A program made the translations under genes and the position numbers. The notes beneath the pieces are model-generated. The model did not search any database. It saw only the letters and a program-made list of their open reading frames with translations, and had not been told where the DNA came from. This document shows, in pieces, positions 1 to 6,240 of a DNA stretch of 9,027 nucleotides. The DNA is from Desulfobacterales bacterium (lineage in GTDB: Bacteria; Desulfobacterota; Desulfobacteria; Desulfobacterales; Desulfobacteraceae). Each line of letters begins with the position of its first letter. Positions within the stretch are counted from its first letter, which is position 1. Location of the stretch: contig JAKSBO010000578.1 in assembly GCA_022361095.1 (NCBI GenBank), positions 1 to 9,027 on the forward strand. Direction: 5' to 3'.

Positions 1-2
1 CC

Positions 3-359
3 ATGAAGCATAGAAAATCCGTATTAAAGCTGAACAGAACCTCTGCCCACAGAAAGGCGATGTTTAGAAACATGGTAACTTCTCTGTTCAAACACAGCAG
101 CATCAAAACCACTGAAGCCAAAGCCAAAGGCCTTCGTAAAATTGCCGATAAAATGATTACCCTGGCCAAACGCGGAGACCTTCATGCCAGACGGCAGGCG
201 CTGGCCGTAATCCGTGAAAAAGATGTTGTGCATGCCCTTTTTGAAGAGGTAGCAGAGAAGTTTAACTCAAGGCAGGGTGGATACACTCGAATTACCAAAC
301 TTGGACCGCGGAAAGGGGATGTTGCCCCGATGGTTCAAATTGAGTTAATCACCGATTAG
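3..359 (+). CDS. rplQ: 50S ribosomal protein L17
   Basis: Structural protein of the large ribosomal subunit, lying near the exit of the peptide tunnel. The 118-residue product begins [20 protein letters not shown], which matches the family's nearly invariant opening (M-R/K-H-R-K, then L-x-R-x-x-x-H-R). It continues with the expected [20 protein letters not shown] stretch at about residues 37-56 and ends with the typical [19 protein letters not shown] segment. Length is normal for bacterial L17. The ATG sits two bases inside the window, so the ribosome binding site is not visible. In most bacteria this gene closes the rpsM-rpsK-rpsD-rpoA-rplQ operon. The hairpins that follow and the opposed gene beyond them fit it being the operon's last gene here too. 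Confidence 0.98.
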   Translation: MKHRKSVLKLNRTSAHRKAMFRNMVTSLFKHSSIKTTEAKAKGLRKIADKMITLAKRGDLHARRQALAVIREKDVVHALFEEVAEKFNSRQGGYTRITKLGPRKGDVAPMVQIELITD

Positions 360-377
360 TTCAGACGCATAAACGCT

Positions 378-410
378 AAATGGGTATGGTCTTTATCTTC
401 ATGCCCATTT
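378..410 (+). terminator. First hairpin after rplQ, possible weak terminator
   Basis: Ten bases at 378-387 pair with 401-410 (AAATGGGTAT with ATGCCCATTT, one G-U wobble) around a 13-base loop. The hairpin starts 18 bases after the rplQ stop. The T run after it is short (TTTT, then AAATT), so by itself it would be a weak intrinsic terminator or a 3'-end stabiliser. Confidence 0.4.
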
Positions 411-429
411 TAAATTATCGTAAGATTTA

Positions 430-473
430 AAAAAACTTTGACGGAAGAGAGGCTTCTGATGTCAAAGTTTTTT
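430..473. terminator. Bidirectional intrinsic terminator between rplQ and the kinase gene
   Basis: Thirteen bases at 430-442 (AAAAAACTTTGAC) pair perfectly with 461-473. Inside, GAAG at 444-447 can pair with CTTC at 453-456. The A/T-rich base of the stem gives a run of T on the 3' side whichever strand is read. It follows rplQ on the plus strand and overlaps the stop codon (472-474) of the kinase gene on the minus strand, so it probably ends both transcripts. Confidence 0.8.
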
Positions 474-1920
474 ATTTGTCAAACACCGTTCTTATGGTTG
501 TAAGTAACTCGGATGTATCCAAAGGCTTTTCAAGAAACGCCTTAATACCAATGGCTTTAACCAGGGAATCGGTGACGGTGTCATTATAGCCCGAGCACAA
601 AATTATGGGCATATTCCTGTTTTCATGTAATATGGCCTGAGCCAGTTCAATACCGGTCATACGGGGCATGGTCACATCGGTAATAATCATATCAACATTG
701 AGATCGCCCTTTTGGTAGGCATTCAATGCGCTTTTGCCGTTATTGAATGTATGGACGGAATAACCGAATTTGGTAAGCAGCTCTTCAATTAATGCCAGCA
801 GAGCAGGCTCGTCCTCAACGATCATGATTGTTTCTTTGCCCGGTTTCAGGGGGATATCCATGTTTGTGCGACTGTCGGGTGATGATGAAACATGACTTGT
901 TAAAATGGGCAGATAAACGAAAAATGAGGTTTCCTGTTCTGAAATACGTTCAATGTAAAAAAGGCCTTTATGCTCTTTGACAATGGCGCTGACTAACCCT
1001 GTGTCCTGCTCAGTATTCTCGGCTGTTAAAGTAGGGGCAAATACCTTTTCTGCGGTTTCCCTGACCATAAGTTTTAAAAAAGGACCGGCCCGAAAATGAT
1101 CTTTGTTCTGGTGTTCAGGTTGAATTTCATCGACTGTGGTCAGGCTGACCGTTAAGGTTCCACCAGATATCATCATGGCATGAGAGGCGTTTGTGCAAAG
1201 GTTTACGATCATCTGATGCATCTGCGTGGGATCTGCATTGACCATGTCCGTGGTATCTATATGGGTCTCAATTTCAATGGTTGCAGGTATGGACGCCCTG
1301 AGAAGCTTAAGCGCCTCTTTAAGCACAAGGTGAAGCTTAAGCGGCTTTTTTTCTCTCTCCGTCCGGCGGCTGAAGGTTAGAATCTGTTCAATAAGCTCAG
1401 CCGCACGCTGGGCGCTTTTGATAATTTGATTCATGTGGTAATTTAGTTTGGCCGGGTCATTTCCTGTCATCTGGGCCAGTTGGGCATAACCGAAAATGCT
1501 GGACAAAATATTATTGAAATCATGGGCAATCCCTCCGGATAGTGTGCCGATGGCTTCCATTCTCTGTGATTTTTGTAATTGGATCAAAAGCTTGTCACGT
1601 TCTTTTTCCACTTCTTTCAGTGTCATCTGAAGTTTTATTGTTGTTTGATTTTTTTCATTCGGCAGGTCTATATGTTTTTCTAGTGGTTTTGGAACAAGGC
1701 GCGACAACAGATAGGCAAAGCCCATCAGAACCAAAAGAGACGATAGAGTGTCCAAGGTGATTAATGTGTAGAACGTGTTTAAAGGGAGAACGATTTCGTC
1801 AAGTTTCCTGCTTAGAATCAAGAGCGTCGTTTTAAATATAAGAATTAACAGCGTAAAAATAATAAAAATAGATAGGAATAACTTGTTTCTAAGTTTATGA
1901 TGTCGAATTTTGGATAACAT
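472..1920 (-). CDS. Membrane-bound hybrid histidine kinase with receiver domain and degenerate ATP lid
   Basis: Two-component sensor-type protein, 482 residues from the ATG at 1920. Two hydrophobic segments (about 14-36 and 50-73) with only a short loop between them anchor it in the inner membrane, so there is no sizeable periplasmic sensor domain. A short charged coiled stretch (about 98-118) leads to the HisKA domain with the H box GGIAHDFNN (His133). The N box reads MIVNLCTNASHAM (about 237-249). After that the ATPase core departs from the family: the usual DTGxGM box is absent (VRETAEKVF instead) and the GTGLGL box is reduced to DTGLV. The receiver domain (about 365-482) looks intact: acidic pair Glu369-Asp370, phospho-acceptor Asp415 in ITDVTMPRMTG, Ser443 and Lys465. 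A TTG two codons upstream (1926) is an alternative start, with AAGGGG 12 bases before it; neither start has an ideal ribosome site. It appears to be transcribed alone. The signal and output are unknown; kinase activity is doubtful. Confidence 0.88.
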   Translation of the reverse strand: MLSKIRHHKLRNKLFLSIFIIFTLLILIFKTTLLILSRKLDEIVLPLNTFYTLITLDTLSSLLVLMGFAYLLSRLVPKPLEKHIDLPNEKNQTTIKLQMTLKEVEKERDKLLIQLQKSQRMEAIGTLSGGIAHDFNNILSSIFGYAQLAQMTGNDPAKLNYHMNQIIKSAQRAAELIEQILTFSRRTEREKKPLKLHLVLKEALKLLRASIPATIEIETHIDTTDMVNADPTQMHQMIVNLCTNASHAMMISGGTLTVSLTTVDEIQPEHQNKDHFRAGPFLKLMVRETAEKVFAPTLTAENTEQDTGLVSAIVKEHKGLFYIERISEQETSFFVYLPILTSHVSSSPDSRTNMDIPLKPGKETIMIVEDEPALLALIEELLTKFGYSVHTFNNGKSALNAYQKGDLNVDMIITDVTMPRMTGIELAQAILHENRNMPIILCSGYNDTVTDSLVKAIGIKAFLEKPLDTSELLTTIRTVFDK

Positions 1921-1942
1921 GAGCAATGGCTGTGGAAACCCC

Positions 1943-1976
1943 TTAGACTGTATTATTGAATTTTGGAAAAGTCTAA
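1943..1976. promoter_or_regulatory. Seven-base dyad just upstream of the kinase start
   Basis: TTAGACT at 1943-1949 is mirrored exactly by AGTCTAA at 1970-1976, with 20 bases between. It lies 23 bases or more upstream of the kinase ATG. It could be an operator or a hairpin in the mRNA leader that affects ribosome access, since the AAGGGG at about 1939-1944 touches its edge. No known regulator site is recognised, and a 7-bp dyad can occur by chance. Confidence 0.25.
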
Positions 1977-1981
1977 TATAA

Positions 1982-2046
1982 ACTTGGGTAAAAAGCCATA
2001 AAAAATGGACAAGGACGATTTACGAAGCGAAAGATTGCAACCCAAG
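1982..2046. other. Stem closed by a 7-bp dyad in the kinase leader region
   Basis: CTTGGGT at 1982-1988 pairs exactly with ACCCAAG at 2040-2046. Inside lies a small CCAT/ATGG hairpin (about 1996-2008) and about 30 further bases. The layout resembles a multi-branched RNA or a pair of protein-binding half-sites. I recognise no riboswitch consensus in it. It sits immediately downstream, on the minus strand, of the TATAAT at 2047-2052. Confidence 0.25.
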
Positions 2047-2052
2047 ATTATA
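2047..2052 (-). promoter_or_regulatory. Possible -10 box for the kinase gene
   Basis: Read on the minus strand this is a perfect TATAAT, about 127 bases upstream of the kinase ATG. No good -35 hexamer lies 16-18 bases before it, so it would be an activator-dependent promoter or a chance match in AT-rich DNA. Transcription would start near 2040, inside the left arm of the 1982-2046 dyad. Confidence 0.3.
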
Positions 2053-2336
2053 CTATATTCCCGTTTAATGAATTTTTGCCATAACGTCAGCAGAATGCCC
2101 CAAATCAACAAGAATTGGGCGGGGTGCCCAGGTGAAATTAACGGGTGCGTCCCTGTATGTTTATGAGCATTACACCGGTTTTGATTTTTGGATCATGTCC
2201 TGGATACCGGGGTCTGTTCGAGGTGGGCCGTTGTCAGCATTGACGACCCTTCCCCGGGTTTGCTAAACCGGATCGGCCCGGGCAACTCCGGAAAACAGGC
2301 TTGTTATGAGTATGGCTGCTGCAAGGGCGATCTGCC

Positions 2337-2354
2337 AAAAAATCTCCAGGAGAG
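2337..2354 (-). terminator. Weak terminator-like hairpin after moaA
   Basis: On the minus strand TCTC-CTG-GAGA (2353-2343) is followed by six T (2342-2337), beginning a few bases after the moaA stop. The stem is only four base pairs, so it would stop polymerase poorly. The position and T run suggest a role at the end of the heme/moaA unit, but partial read-through toward the kinase is likely. Confidence 0.3.
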
Positions 2355-2356
2355 TG

Positions 2357-3340
2357 TTAGCCGCCGATGGATGTCATATGATTTAACGGCAGATCCCGGG
2401 CCGTTCTTTTCTCTAAGTTATGGTGTGACGGCTTATCTTTCAAGGCACTGACCATAAGTTGTTTCAAACTGCCATCATCGGCGCCGTTGCGCAGGGGCGT
2501 GAGAATATCGGTCTCTTTGTTGCTCAACAGGCAGGGGCGAAGGGTCCCCCTGGAGGTGAGGCGCAACCTGTTGCACTCACAACAAAAATGAGAACTGACC
2601 GGTGTGATGAACCCTAAAATCCCCGATGCCCCGGCCAGTTTGTACAGCTTTGCCGGGCCGTCATTTATTTCTTTTGGCACGACCGTTAATGGTCCATGGG
2701 CCTCGGTGATTAAATTTTTAATGTCTTGTGTCAGGATCTGGGCGTCTGCTCCCACATCGGTATTTCCCATGGGCATGTATTCAATAAACCGGACATGGAA
2801 GGGGTATTCCCGGGTCAGGCCGGCAATGGCTTGGATTCCATCATCGTTGAATCCGTTTAAGGCCACGGTGTTGATTTTTATGGGAGCTATACCCAGATCG
2901 TGGGCTGCCATGATATTGTCCCAAACCCTTTGGAACCGGTCCCGCTGGGTAATTTTTGCAAATTTTTCCGGCACCAGGGTGTCCAGGCTGAAATTGAGCC
3001 TTTGAATACCCATATCCATCAACTCTTTTATTTTTCCACGGCTCAGGCGGGAACCGTTGGTGGTAATGGAGATGTCCTTTAATTGGGGAATGCGGCACAA
3101 CCGGTGAAGAAAGGAGAAAATGCCCTTTCTGACAAAGGGCTCTCCGCCGGTAATCCTGACTTTGGTAATGCCCATGTCACATCCGATACGGACAATTTTT
3201 AATATCTCTTCATACCGGGCAATACGTTCATGCTCAATGACCTTGAAGGGAGATGCAGGCACACAATACCTGCATCTGAAGTTACATCGGTCTGTTACGG
3301 AGATTCTCAAATAATTAATGTTTCTGGTTCCTGCAATCAT
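2357..3340 (-). CDS. moaA: GTP 3',8-cyclase, molybdenum cofactor biosynthesis protein A
   Basis: Radical SAM enzyme that, with MoaC, turns GTP into cyclic pyranopterin monophosphate, the first step of molybdopterin synthesis in the cytoplasm. The 327 residues are of normal length. The N-terminal cluster motif is CNFRCRYC (Cys19, Cys23, Cys26). The SAM-binding GGEP motif follows at 65-68. The C-terminal cluster unique to MoaA is FCCECNRLRLTSRGTLRPCL (Cys253, Cys256, Cys270), including the conserved arginines of CNRLRL. The protein ends in the diagnostic Gly-Gly. These C-terminal features separate it from the radical SAM heme enzymes AhbC/AhbD, NirJ and PqqE. The ATG lies 14 bases after the cobA-hemD stop with only a weak ribosome site, so it is probably the last gene of the hem unit and translated partly by coupling. 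Other moa/moe genes are not in the window. Confidence 0.96.
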   Translation of the reverse strand: MIAGTRNINYLRISVTDRCNFRCRYCVPASPFKVIEHERIARYEEILKIVRIGCDMGITKVRITGGEPFVRKGIFSFLHRLCRIPQLKDISITTNGSRLSRGKIKELMDMGIQRLNFSLDTLVPEKFAKITQRDRFQRVWDNIMAAHDLGIAPIKINTVALNGFNDDGIQAIAGLTREYPFHVRFIEYMPMGNTDVGADAQILTQDIKNLITEAHGPLTVVPKEINDGPAKLYKLAGASGILGFITPVSSHFCCECNRLRLTSRGTLRPCLLSNKETDILTPLRNGADDGSLKQLMVSALKDKPSHHNLEKRTARDLPLNHMTSIGG

Positions 3341-3354
3341 CGTACTTTAACTTT

Positions 3355-4896
3355 CTAAACTTCAGGTAATGCACCTTCATAATGTTCGAGCAAGGCGGCT
3401 ATCAGGCCGTCAATGGTAAAAGAGTCCGCTTCAATATCCGGTTTAAGCCCTTGGCTTCGGATGGTATCCGAGGTGATGGGACCGATGCTGGCAAGGAGAA
3501 CGCCGTCGAGCAGGGCAGGGGTGTCTTGTCCTTCAAGCAGGGTTAAAAAATTCGTTACCGTGGAAGAAGAGGTAAAGGTCACAGCATCGATATCCCCGGC
3601 TTTGAGCATATCAATCAGTAATGCTTTGCCTTCGCTTGCCAGCCGGGTTTCATACGCGGTGACTTCATCCACCAGAGCGCCCATATGTGTCAGTTGCTCA
3701 GGCAGGATGGTGCGCGCCTTTTTTGCCCGGGGCAGCAATACCTTTTTGCCGGCCATATCAAGGCCTGAAAATGCATCCACAACAGATTCCGCCTGGTATG
3801 TTTCGGGCAGAATGTCTGAAATTATGCCATGGTCTGCCAGGCGTTCTTTGGTTACAGGGCCGATACAGGCAAATTTAAGATGTCCCAGGGCGCGGGCATC
3901 CTTGCCCTTTTCAAAAAGCGTATCAAAGAAAAATTTTACGCCGTTCACCGAAGTCAGAACCAGCCAGTCATATTGGCCCAGGTTATCAATGGCCGCTTCC
4001 AGCGGTTTTTTATCCTCAGGCGGTGCGATTTTAATGGTGGGGATCTCTATGCACTGGGCGCCAAGGCGGTTTAACTCGGCCACAAGACCTGATGCCTGGG
4101 CCCGGGCCCGGGTAATCACAATTTTTTTCCCGAATAGCGGTTTTTTGTCAAACCAGCTCAGCTCTTCCCGTAAAGAGACCACATGCCCCACAACTATGAT
4201 TGCCGGAGATTTCAGCCCTGCTTTTTTAACCACGTCAACAATTGTTTCAAGGGTGCCGGTTACTGTCTGCTGGCGGGTGGTGGTGCCCCAGCGCACCAGC
4301 GCCACAGGGGTGTCCGCCGGTTTGCCGTGTTCCATCAGTTTGGTGACGATATTAGAGAGGTTTTTAACCCCCATCAGAAAGACAAGGGTGGCGTCGGACT
4401 TTGCAAAGATGTCCCACTGCATCCGGGACTCTTTTTTATCAGGCCGTTCGTGACCGGTGATAAAAGAGACAAAGGAAGTATGGTCCCTGTGGGTTACCGG
4501 GATCCCGGCATAGGCCGGGGCTGCCACGGCAGATGTGACACCGGGAATCACCTCGTAGTTGATGCCGTCAGCCAACAGCTCCTGGGCCTCTTCCCCGCCG
4601 CGGCCGAAAACAAAGGGATCACCGCCCTTGAGGCGGGCCACATTTTTGCCTTCCCTGGCTTTGTCCACCAGCAGCAGATTGATTTTGTCCTGGGTCAGGG
4701 TGTGGTCTCCGCCTTTTTTGCCCACATAGATAATTTCAGCGTCTGTTTTCGCATAATCAAGCAGAAAGGGGGATGCCAGGTAATCATAAACCACCACATC
4801 CGCTGCTTGAATGCACTCCTTTGCCTTTACGGTGATAAGTCCCGGGTCTCCCGGACCTGCACCAATTAGATAAACCTTGCCCCTGGATTGTGTCAT
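3355..4896 (-). CDS. cobA-hemD: Fused uroporphyrinogen-III C-methyltransferase / uroporphyrinogen-III synthase
   Basis: A 513-residue two-enzyme protein for the tetrapyrrole branch point. Residues about 6-245 are the SAM-dependent methyltransferase (SUMT/CobA), which methylates uroporphyrinogen III at C2 and C7 to give precorrin-2. It shows VYLIGAGPGDPGLITVKA (8-25), GGDPFVFGRGGEEA (91-104) and PGVTSAVAAPAYAGIPVTHR (118-137). Residues about 254-505 are uroporphyrinogen-III synthase (HemD), which cyclises hydroxymethylbilane with inversion of ring D. It has the usual opening GKKIVITRARAQASGLVAEL, WLVLTSVNGVKFFF (311-324) and VTFTSSSTVTNFL (439-451). HemD is poorly conserved in general, so its assignment leans on these motifs and on the fusion pattern, which is well known in Desulfobacterota, Geobacter relatives and Firmicutes. 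The start ATG overlaps the hemC stop as ATGA. The fused product would pass uroporphyrinogen III toward siroheme, cobalamin and siroheme-derived heme rather than classical protoporphyrin. Confidence 0.96.
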   Translation of the reverse strand: MTQSRGKVYLIGAGPGDPGLITVKAKECIQAADVVVYDYLASPFLLDYAKTDAEIIYVGKKGGDHTLTQDKINLLLVDKAREGKNVARLKGGDPFVFGRGGEEAQELLADGINYEVIPGVTSAVAAPAYAGIPVTHRDHTSFVSFITGHERPDKKESRMQWDIFAKSDATLVFLMGVKNLSNIVTKLMEHGKPADTPVALVRWGTTTRQQTVTGTLETIVDVVKKAGLKSPAIIVVGHVVSLREELSWFDKKPLFGKKIVITRARAQASGLVAELNRLGAQCIEIPTIKIAPPEDKKPLEAAIDNLGQYDWLVLTSVNGVKFFFDTLFEKGKDARALGHLKFACIGPVTKERLADHGIISDILPETYQAESVVDAFSGLDMAGKKVLLPRAKKARTILPEQLTHMGALVDEVTAYETRLASEGKALLIDMLKAGDIDAVTFTSSSTVTNFLTLLEGQDTPALLDGVLLASIGPITSDTIRSQGLKPDIEADSFTIDGLIAALLEHYEGALPEV

Positions 4897-5819
4897 GGGA
4901 TATCAAGTGCCTCCAATATGCGTTTTCCACCTTTATCAAGAACAAGTTTTGCCAGTTCCCGACCCTTTTCAGTTACCTGTTCAGGGGATGAGTCAATGGT
5001 TTCTTTGATTAAGGACTTTCCGTCCTCCGACGCCACGACTGCCGCCAGAATTACCCGGCTGTCCCGGATTTTACCAAAACAAGCCACCGGGATATGGCAA
5101 CTGCCTTCGATCTCTTTGAGAAAGGCACGTTCCCCGGTTACACAAATCCGGGTGGGGTCATGGTCCAGGACAGATAAAATGTCCGCCATGTCCGGATCAC
5201 TTTCCCGGGTTTCTATGCAGAGCGCGCCCTGGCCCACAGCGGGCACCATATCTGTTTCAGTCAGGTATTCGGTGATTTCACCGCCCTGGCCCAAACGCTC
5301 AAGTCCGGCTGCTGCAAGTACTATTGCCGTGTATTCACCGGATTTAAGCTTTTTGAGCCGGGTGTCCAGGTTGCCACGGATGGATTTGATTTCAAGATCC
5401 GGGCGCAGATGTTTAAGCTGGGAACCCCGGCGCAGGCTGGATGTGCCGATAACCGCGCCCTGGGGATAATTTTTGAAAAGCGCCCCCTGGCCGGATATGA
5501 GCACATCAAAGGGGTTGGCCCTTTCCGGTATGGCCCCGATCACCAGACCCTCGGGCAGTTCGCCGGGCATATCTTTCATGGAGTGAACAGCTAAATCAAT
5601 GGTGCCGTCTAAAAGTGCGGATTCTATCTCTTTGACAAAAAGGCCTTTGCCCCCCACCATGGCAAGCGGCCGGTCCGTTATCCGGTCACCCGTGGTTTTG
5701 ATAATGTTTATATCAACCTGAATATCCGGAAATGATTTTTCAATGGTCTCTTTTACGTGGTTGGCCTGCCACAGGGCAAGCATGCTTCCCCGGGTGCCAA
5801 TACAGATATTTGTTTTCAT
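4893..5819 (-). CDS. hemC: Hydroxymethylbilane synthase (porphobilinogen deaminase)
   Basis: Condenses four porphobilinogen molecules into the linear tetrapyrrole hydroxymethylbilane, the substrate of HemD encoded next. The 308 residues match the family length. The N-terminus ICIGTRGSMLALWQAN (5-20) is standard. GGKGLFVKEIE (56-66) and HSMKDMP (79-85, catalytic Asp83) follow, then IGTSSLRRGSQ (124-134), IRGNLDTRLKKL (147-158) and VPAVGQGAL (192-200). Cys241 in EGSCHIPVA is the attachment site of the dipyrromethane cofactor. The ATG lies two bases after the stop of the zinc-ribbon gene, and the last codons of that gene supply the GGG of the ribosome site. The hemC stop overlaps the cobA-hemD start by four bases, so all three are translated from one message. 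All expected catalytic residues are present. Confidence 0.97.
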   Translation of the reverse strand: MKTNICIGTRGSMLALWQANHVKETIEKSFPDIQVDINIIKTTGDRITDRPLAMVGGKGLFVKEIESALLDGTIDLAVHSMKDMPGELPEGLVIGAIPERANPFDVLISGQGALFKNYPQGAVIGTSSLRRGSQLKHLRPDLEIKSIRGNLDTRLKKLKSGEYTAIVLAAAGLERLGQGGEITEYLTETDMVPAVGQGALCIETRESDPDMADILSVLDHDPTRICVTGERAFLKEIEGSCHIPVACFGKIRDSRVILAAVVASEDGKSLIKETIDSSPEQVTEKGRELAKLVLDKGGKRILEALDIP

Positions 5820-5821
5820 GT

Positions 5822-6085
5822 TTACCCGATCGTGAGGCTGCTGCTGTTACTGCTGCAGGAGCTGCAGTTTGTTAAGGAACAGCCGGAGCAGGCAGAACTG
5901 CCGGCTGATTTGGTTGTCTGAATCTGGCCGCCGGGGCCTGTGGATTTGGATACAAACCCGCATTTTGACATCATTCGTGCCAGGTCATCGCTGCTGCATG
6001 CCGGGCAGGTGGGTATATCGCTGCCCATCACCAGGGTTTCAAAGTTTTTTCCGCAGGCGTTGCAGTTATATTCATAAATCGGCAT
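5822..6085 (-). CDS. FmdB-family zinc-ribbon protein
   Basis: Small 87-residue protein of the FmdB/CxxC putative regulatory family. It starts with the family hallmark MPIYEYNCNACGKNFE. Two knuckles, Cys8-x2-Cys11 and Cys27-x2-Cys30, would bind one metal ion, probably zinc. The C-terminal third is a flexible Ser/Gly/Cys-rich tail with two more CxxC pairs (Cys66/Cys69 and Cys74/Cys77), as in several family members. The ATG at 6085 is chosen because the hallmark begins there and AAGGGGCGG lies just upstream; an extension to 6142 would run through the promoter. FmdB was named for a regulator of formamidase in Methylophilus, but no general function is established. It is the first gene of the hemC unit and is followed by hemC after two bases. 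A link to metal supply or redox sensing for tetrapyrrole synthesis is only inference. Confidence 0.9.
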   Translation of the reverse strand: MPIYEYNCNACGKNFETLVMGSDIPTCPACSSDDLARMMSKCGFVSKSTGPGGQIQTTKSAGSSACSGCSLTNCSSCSSNSSSLTIG

Positions 6086-6129
6086 TTTTCCGCCCCTTCT
6101 TATTGGTTTACAATTAGAAATAACACACC

Positions 6130-6158
6130 AATATAAGGCCATAGGGCTTGTTTTTCAA
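6130..6158 (-). promoter_or_regulatory. Sigma70-like promoter of the fmdB-hemC-cobA/hemD-moaA unit
   Basis: On the minus strand a -35 of TTGAAA (6158-6153) and a -10 of TATATT (6135-6130) are exactly 17 bases apart. Transcription would start near 6123 and give a leader of about 38 bases before the ATG at 6085. This is the best promoter match in the window and stands where an operon promoter is expected. I recognise no operator or riboswitch in the short leader. Confidence 0.65.
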
Positions 6159-6177
6159 GGCCGTGATTTAATAAAAT
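6148..6177 (+). promoter_or_regulatory. Possible divergent promoter for the YdcZ-like gene
   Basis: On the plus strand TTGTTT (6148-6153) and TAAAAT (6172-6177) are 18 bases apart. This would give a leader of about 57 bases before the ATG at 6241. The -35 box abuts or overlaps that of the minus-strand promoter, so the two would compete for polymerase. A TATACT at 6205-6210 is another -10 candidate, with a poor -35. Confidence 0.35.
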
Positions 6178-6240
6178 ACTGTGGTATCCCGTAAAACAAA
6201 AGGCTATACTGCCCTTTTAAAAATTAAGGAATTTATTTTA

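Larger units (their letters stand above)
1927..2356. other. 430-base gap without a convincing gene
   Basis: This gap separates the end of moaA from the kinase start. The half nearest the kinase is AT-rich and promoter-like, holding the dyads and TATAAT described separately. The half nearest moaA is GC-richer. There, on the minus strand, one frame from 2349 to 2170 reads LEIFWQIALAAAILITSL, continues FSGVARADPV, meets a TAG at 2263-2265, then runs 30 codons more to a TAA. The first part resembles an export signal with an A-x-A cleavage site, but it has no ATG, GTG or TTG start and no positive N-terminus. It may be the relic of a small exported protein, or chance. No tRNA or known riboswitch was recognised. 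Confidence 0.5.

Noticed and set aside
1302..1343. 12-base direct repeat GAAGCTTAAGCG, copies 30 bases apart
   Set aside because: It lies inside the kinase gene and encodes repeated Leu-Lys-Leu in a helix; the 10-codon offset fits coding constraint or a small old duplication, not a mobile or CRISPR repeat.
2263..2265. In-frame TAG in the 2349-2170 minus frame read as pyrrolysine
   Set aside because: The frame has no standard start codon or ribosome site, the product is not a methylamine methyltransferase, and no pyl gene is visible. A decayed or non-coding frame is simpler.
1927..2356. Molybdenum cofactor, cobalamin or cyclic-di-GMP riboswitch in the long gap
   Set aside because: I could not find the conserved boxes of any of these on either strand, and the gap follows moaA rather than preceding it. 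A covariance-model search would settle it.
2188..2451. Plus-strand open frame across the end of moaA and the adjoining gap
   Set aside because: It runs antisense through the conserved MoaA C-terminus, has no ribosome site, and its product is low in recognisable structure.
2357..3340. Radical SAM protein next to hem genes as AhbC, AhbD or NirJ of the siroheme-dependent heme pathway
   Set aside because: The C-terminal C-x2-C-N-R-L-R-L ... R-P-C-L cluster and terminal Gly-Gly are specific to MoaA.
3413..4453. Long plus-strand open frame opposite cobA-hemD
   Set aside because: It is the antisense of a clearly conserved gene, is rich in Ser/Arg as such shadows are, and shows no family motif.
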